Source of the DNA: Nonlabens ulvanivorans
GTDB lineage: Bacteria > Bacteroidota > Bacteroidia > Flavobacteriales > Flavobacteriaceae
Direction of reading: 5' to 3'
DNA: 64,000 bases
Assembly (NCBI RefSeq): GCF_000732625.1
Contig: NZ_JPJI01000032.1
Span: 1,164,193-1,228,192 of the forward strand
Both the position numbers and the translations under genes were made by a program. Below the pieces are notes generated by a model, which ran no database searches, had not been told where the DNA came from, and saw nothing but the letters and a program-made list of their open reading frames with translations. This document shows positions 62,101 through 64,000 of this stretch, one piece after another (position 1 is the first letter of the stretch; every line of letters begins with the position of its first letter).

Positions 62101-64000
62101 GCACCTTACTCTGAGAACTTTGAGACGTTCACTGCTACAACAAATTTCTTAGAAGAGAATTGTTGGTCAGCTGATGCAGACGGTACTTATGATTGGAATG
62201 TAGATAATAACGGGTCAACGCCAAGTACTGGTACAGGTCCTTTAATGGCCTTTAGTGGTACCAATTATTTCTATACAGAGGCTTCATCTACCGGTGCTGA
62301 GGCTCGTTTAGTTTCTCCTATTATAGATTATTCAACTTTAACTACGCCTTCTATTCAATTCTATTATCACATGTTCGGTGCACAAATAGGTACTCTTCAT
62401 GTTGATGTTAATGATGGTACAGGATGGATTAATGATGTAGATATGATTGTTGGTGCACAACAAACAGCGCAAGCTGATGATTGGATTCAAAGAATCGTTG
62501 ATATTAGTGCTATAACTGGTTTAACAGGAACAGAGTTGTCAGTACGATTAAGAGCTGAGTCTAATGGTACTTTTGCAGGTGATATTTCAATTGACGATTT
62601 TAGAGTTGATGAAATACCTACTTGTCCAGCACCTTCTGCGTTAATGGTTGATGATACGTCAATTACTATTACTGATGCAACCATAGATTGGACTGAAAAT
62701 GGAACAGCTACAACATATGATGTAGAATGGGGACCAATAGGTTACACTCAAGGTATGCCACCTGCTGCGCCTCTTGGAGGAACAGCAACTGGAGTAACTA
62801 AGCCTTATACTGTTACAGGTTTACAAGGAAGTACACAATATGATTTCTATGTTAGAGCTATTTGTGGGGCAACTGATACATCGGTATGGGTTGGTCCAGT
62901 TAGCTTTCAAACGTTATGTGATGCTATTGCTGCGCCATACTTTGAAGACTTTGAAACATTTGCTCCAAATACTTCATTTGTAGAAGAATTGTGTTGGACA
63001 GCATCTTCAGTAGATGCTTATGATTGGAATGTTGACGGAGTAGGTAGTACGCCTTCAACTGGAACTGGTCCTGCAAATGCAAATAGTGGTGTGAATTACT
63101 TCTATACTGAAGCTAGTTCTGGTACATCAGGTACTAGTGTTGCTACTCTAGTCTCTCCATTAGTAGACCTTAGTCCTTTGACAACTCCTTCTGTAGAGTT
63201 CTTCTACCATATGTTTGGTGGTCAAATAGGGACTTTAGATCTTGAAATAAATGATGGTTCAGGTTGGGTTAATGTCATAACAATAGGTCCTGGACAAATT
63301 CAAACAGCGCAAGCTGATCCTTGGGCATCGCAAATCAGTGATTTATCTGCTTATGCAAGTTCAACAGTTCAATTTAGATTTGTTGCTACAAGTGCAGGTA
63401 CTTTTGAAGGAGATATAAGTCTAGATGATTTTAGAGTAGATGAGCTACCTGCTTGTCCTAACCCTAGTTTCTTAAGTGTGTCTAACTTGACAGATACTAC
63501 AGCTGATTTATCTTGGACAGAGAATGGTGGTTCAACCGTTTGGACAGTTGAAGTACAGCCTCAAGGTGTTGCTCAAGGAACTATGCCAGCTGCATATTTA
63601 AATGCTGCAGCTACTAATGCGGAAACTGCATCTGGTCTTATGCCAGATACACTTTATGATTTCTATGTAACTTCAGATTGTGGTGCTGGTGCATTTAGTA
63701 ATACTGTAGGGCCATTCTCATTTAAAACTGAATGTGCGCCATTAACAGCTCCTTATATTGAGGATTTTGAAACCTTTACTGCTAATCTTGACTTCGCTGA
63801 AGAAAATTGCTGGAAAGGAAGTTTCGATTCTACAAGTTTTACAGCTTGGGATTGGAATCTAGATGATGCTGGTGGTACACCTACAACTAATACAGGACCT
63901 AACTTGGCTTTTAATGGCTCATCTTACTTCTATATTGAAGGTAATGGAGGTGCTGCTGGTAATGAAGCGACATTATTATCTCCTTTAGTAGATGTGTCTA
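59164..64000 (+). CDS. Second giant FnIII/MAM multidomain secreted protein, 3'-truncated by the window edge
   Basis: An open frame from ATG 59164 to the window end with no stop, at least 1612 residues. It has a signal peptide (MKHFYATLLALFTVSMMVA, then QCNYS), the same N-terminal module as the preceding giant (CNYSLEMLDNFGDGWGNG, about 20-120), three FnIII-like domains to about 410, then alternating MAM-like and FnIII-like domains of about 275 residues per pair (MAM-like starts near 413, 698, 976, 1253 and 1525). Motifs recur: ENCWSA, TGP, YFYTEASS, TLVSPLVDLS, FYYHMFG, GDISIDDFRVDE. I infer a C-terminal T9SS sorting domain outside the window. Tandem paralogue of the 53300 gene, with 149 bases between them. 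Confidence 0.85.
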   Translation, partial: MKHFYATLLALFTVSMMVAQCNYSLEMLDNFGDGWGNGSQISVTINGGTPQVYTVPNPPGNINTVSITVNDGDTISLDYVADSVTPGDNEFTLYDSEGIVVATSGFSPATGNFFSGAASCPSCPAVTNITSNNVVADSAEIAWVNGGTETQWIIEYGVAPYTCGSGGTQVTASSNPFTITGLSSITTYDVYVIAVCGAMDQSACQGPIQLTTTESCPSPSNFAPVTQTSNSISFVWDANGNPNPTFEVEYGPSPYTQGSGGTTVQQFTAPFADVTGLASDTSYDFYIRIDCGMGDFSLWVGPYTAQTLISCFPVSALQADFVGSDLADISWLAGQTETEWELEWALAGTITTPFSTPSQGTVVNVMTNPSTQLTGLTDDTAYDIYVRAVCDPVAPDYSSVQNISIATQCLPLAATTAMPYSEDFETFTANTDFERENCWSATFMGTNNFSEYDWNVTTTGVTPSGGTGPDAANSGTGYMYIETLGNNGDTATLFSPIINVDGLTEPSVQFYYHLFGPNMGDLSVDVYDGTTWQTGLFTSSGQVQTAGNDPFEQAIINLAGYTGDIQVRFVSTRVGFTSGDMAIDDFSVEEAPACAPVSLLNTGVLNANDAEITWQSQGSETTWIVEYGPTGFVPGTSATDPDVFEVSVTTNPYTITGLDDTTTYDFYVTADCGMSTLSTQTGPDTFTTAFLPPSGVSCPGMDNVFVFQEEFETNDNGWTGDIGVGTTTAALWNFNRAISPGSTNTGPDAPFSGGGFAYLETSGTVTTPAEIVSPAIDLSFATDGAELSFYYFAYGAEIDEFTVNVGTSPTGPWTNEFTAIGQLQTAGSDPWAPVGVNLDAYVGQVIYLQITGKESATNGFTADIAIDLLRVETCGAFCSPPSMLAALNITDTTVDVDFADTNATAATSYEVLVQPAGDPAPDATTTGIQQTATANPYNWTGLTAFTNYDVYVRTDCMGAAGFSVWSGPISFQTACAVFTAPYSENFETFTATTNFLEENCWSADADGTYDWNVDNNGSTPSTGTGPLMAFSGTNYFYTEASSTGAEARLVSPIIDYSTLTTPSIQFYYHMFGAQIGTLHVDVNDGTGWINDVDMIVGAQQTAQADDWIQRIVDISAITGLTGTELSVRLRAESNGTFAGDISIDDFRVDEIPTCPAPSALMVDDTSITITDATIDWTENGTATTYDVEWGPIGYTQGMPPAAPLGGTATGVTKPYTVTGLQGSTQYDFYVRAICGATDTSVWVGPVSFQTLCDAIAAPYFEDFETFAPNTSFVEELCWTASSVDAYDWNVDGVGSTPSTGTGPANANSGVNYFYTEASSGTSGTSVATLVSPLVDLSPLTTPSVEFFYHMFGGQIGTLDLEINDGSGWVNVITIGPGQIQTAQADPWASQISDLSAYASSTVQFRFVATSAGTFEGDISLDDFRVDELPACPNPSFLSVSNLTDTTADLSWTENGGSTVWTVEVQPQGVAQGTMPAAYLNAAATNAETASGLMPDTLYDFYVTSDCGAGAFSNTVGPFSFKTECAPLTAPYIEDFETFTANLDFAEENCWKGSFDSTSFTAWDWNLDDAGGTPTTNTGPNLAFNGSSYFYIEGNGGAAGNEATLLSPLVDVS

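Overview
The window is a compact, AT-rich chromosomal segment of a Bacteroidota bacterium, most likely a marine member of the Flavobacteriaceae (genus not determined). The evidence is several proteins ending in a type IX secretion (T9SS) type A sorting domain, a PorD (DUF4835) gene, many lipoproteins with a Cys lipobox, menaquinone genes, family-specific DUF genes (DUF4197, DUF6268, DUF6913, DUF4349), and promoters of the TAnnTTTG type with little Shine-Dalgarno signal. I see no rRNA, tRNA, CRISPR array, transposase, integrase or prophage gene.

Layout. 1-6.6 kb: the 3' part of a BtuF-like metal-chelate binding protein, small and outer-membrane proteins, and a peroxiredoxin / thioredoxin / DUF6952 redox cluster. 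6.7-16.8 kb: DUF4349 protein, an nhaC / metallo-hydrolase / patatin run, a cupin, trxB, and a DUF4870-PadR-PspC operon followed by a separately promoted GIN-domain gene. 16.9-22 kb: a tandem pair of leucine-rich-repeat T9SS cargo proteins. 22.1-25.1 kb: menC - CPBP protease - menE. 25.2-33.7 kb: housekeeping genes (dnaA with a phosphatase, thioesterase, PNPOx-like, YigZ, EamA, ribD, GNAT, prmC). 33.8-39.2 kb: a GH20 - cutC - GH2 glycan operon that fits degradation of an N-glycan core. 39.3-46 kb: ligA, amt, and a two-gene 5'-nucleotidase whose domains are in reversed gene order. 46.3-53.1 kb: dapA, bamD, RNA polymerase omega, coaBC, porD, recN, fabI, all co-oriented. 53.3-64 kb: two giant tandem multidomain surface/secreted proteins (FnIII, CUB-like, MAM/choice-of-anchor-J-like); the second runs off the window. 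PorD and the T9SS cargo genes are complementary parts of one secretion route; the redox genes (prx, trx, trxB) probably form one electron-transfer chain although they are not adjacent.

The most striking signal is a perfect palindrome, core GCTTTCGCGAAAGC, found 15 times on about 58 kb. Spacing looks more even than random (about 1.4-7.5 kb), with no more than one copy per gene. Thirteen copies lie inside coding sequence, ten of them read in the frame that gives Ala-Phe-Ala-Lys-Ala, and the two intergenic copies and one gene-end copy sit at promoter or terminator positions. No coded feature explains it; it behaves like a genome-wide highly iterated palindrome that is tolerated or spread inside proteins. 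Other structures worth checking are an 11-bp direct-repeat operator at 6636-6668, a hexamer tandem repeat with an overlapping leader ORF in front of prmC, 28-bp direct repeats flanking prmC, and two apparently leaderless promoters.
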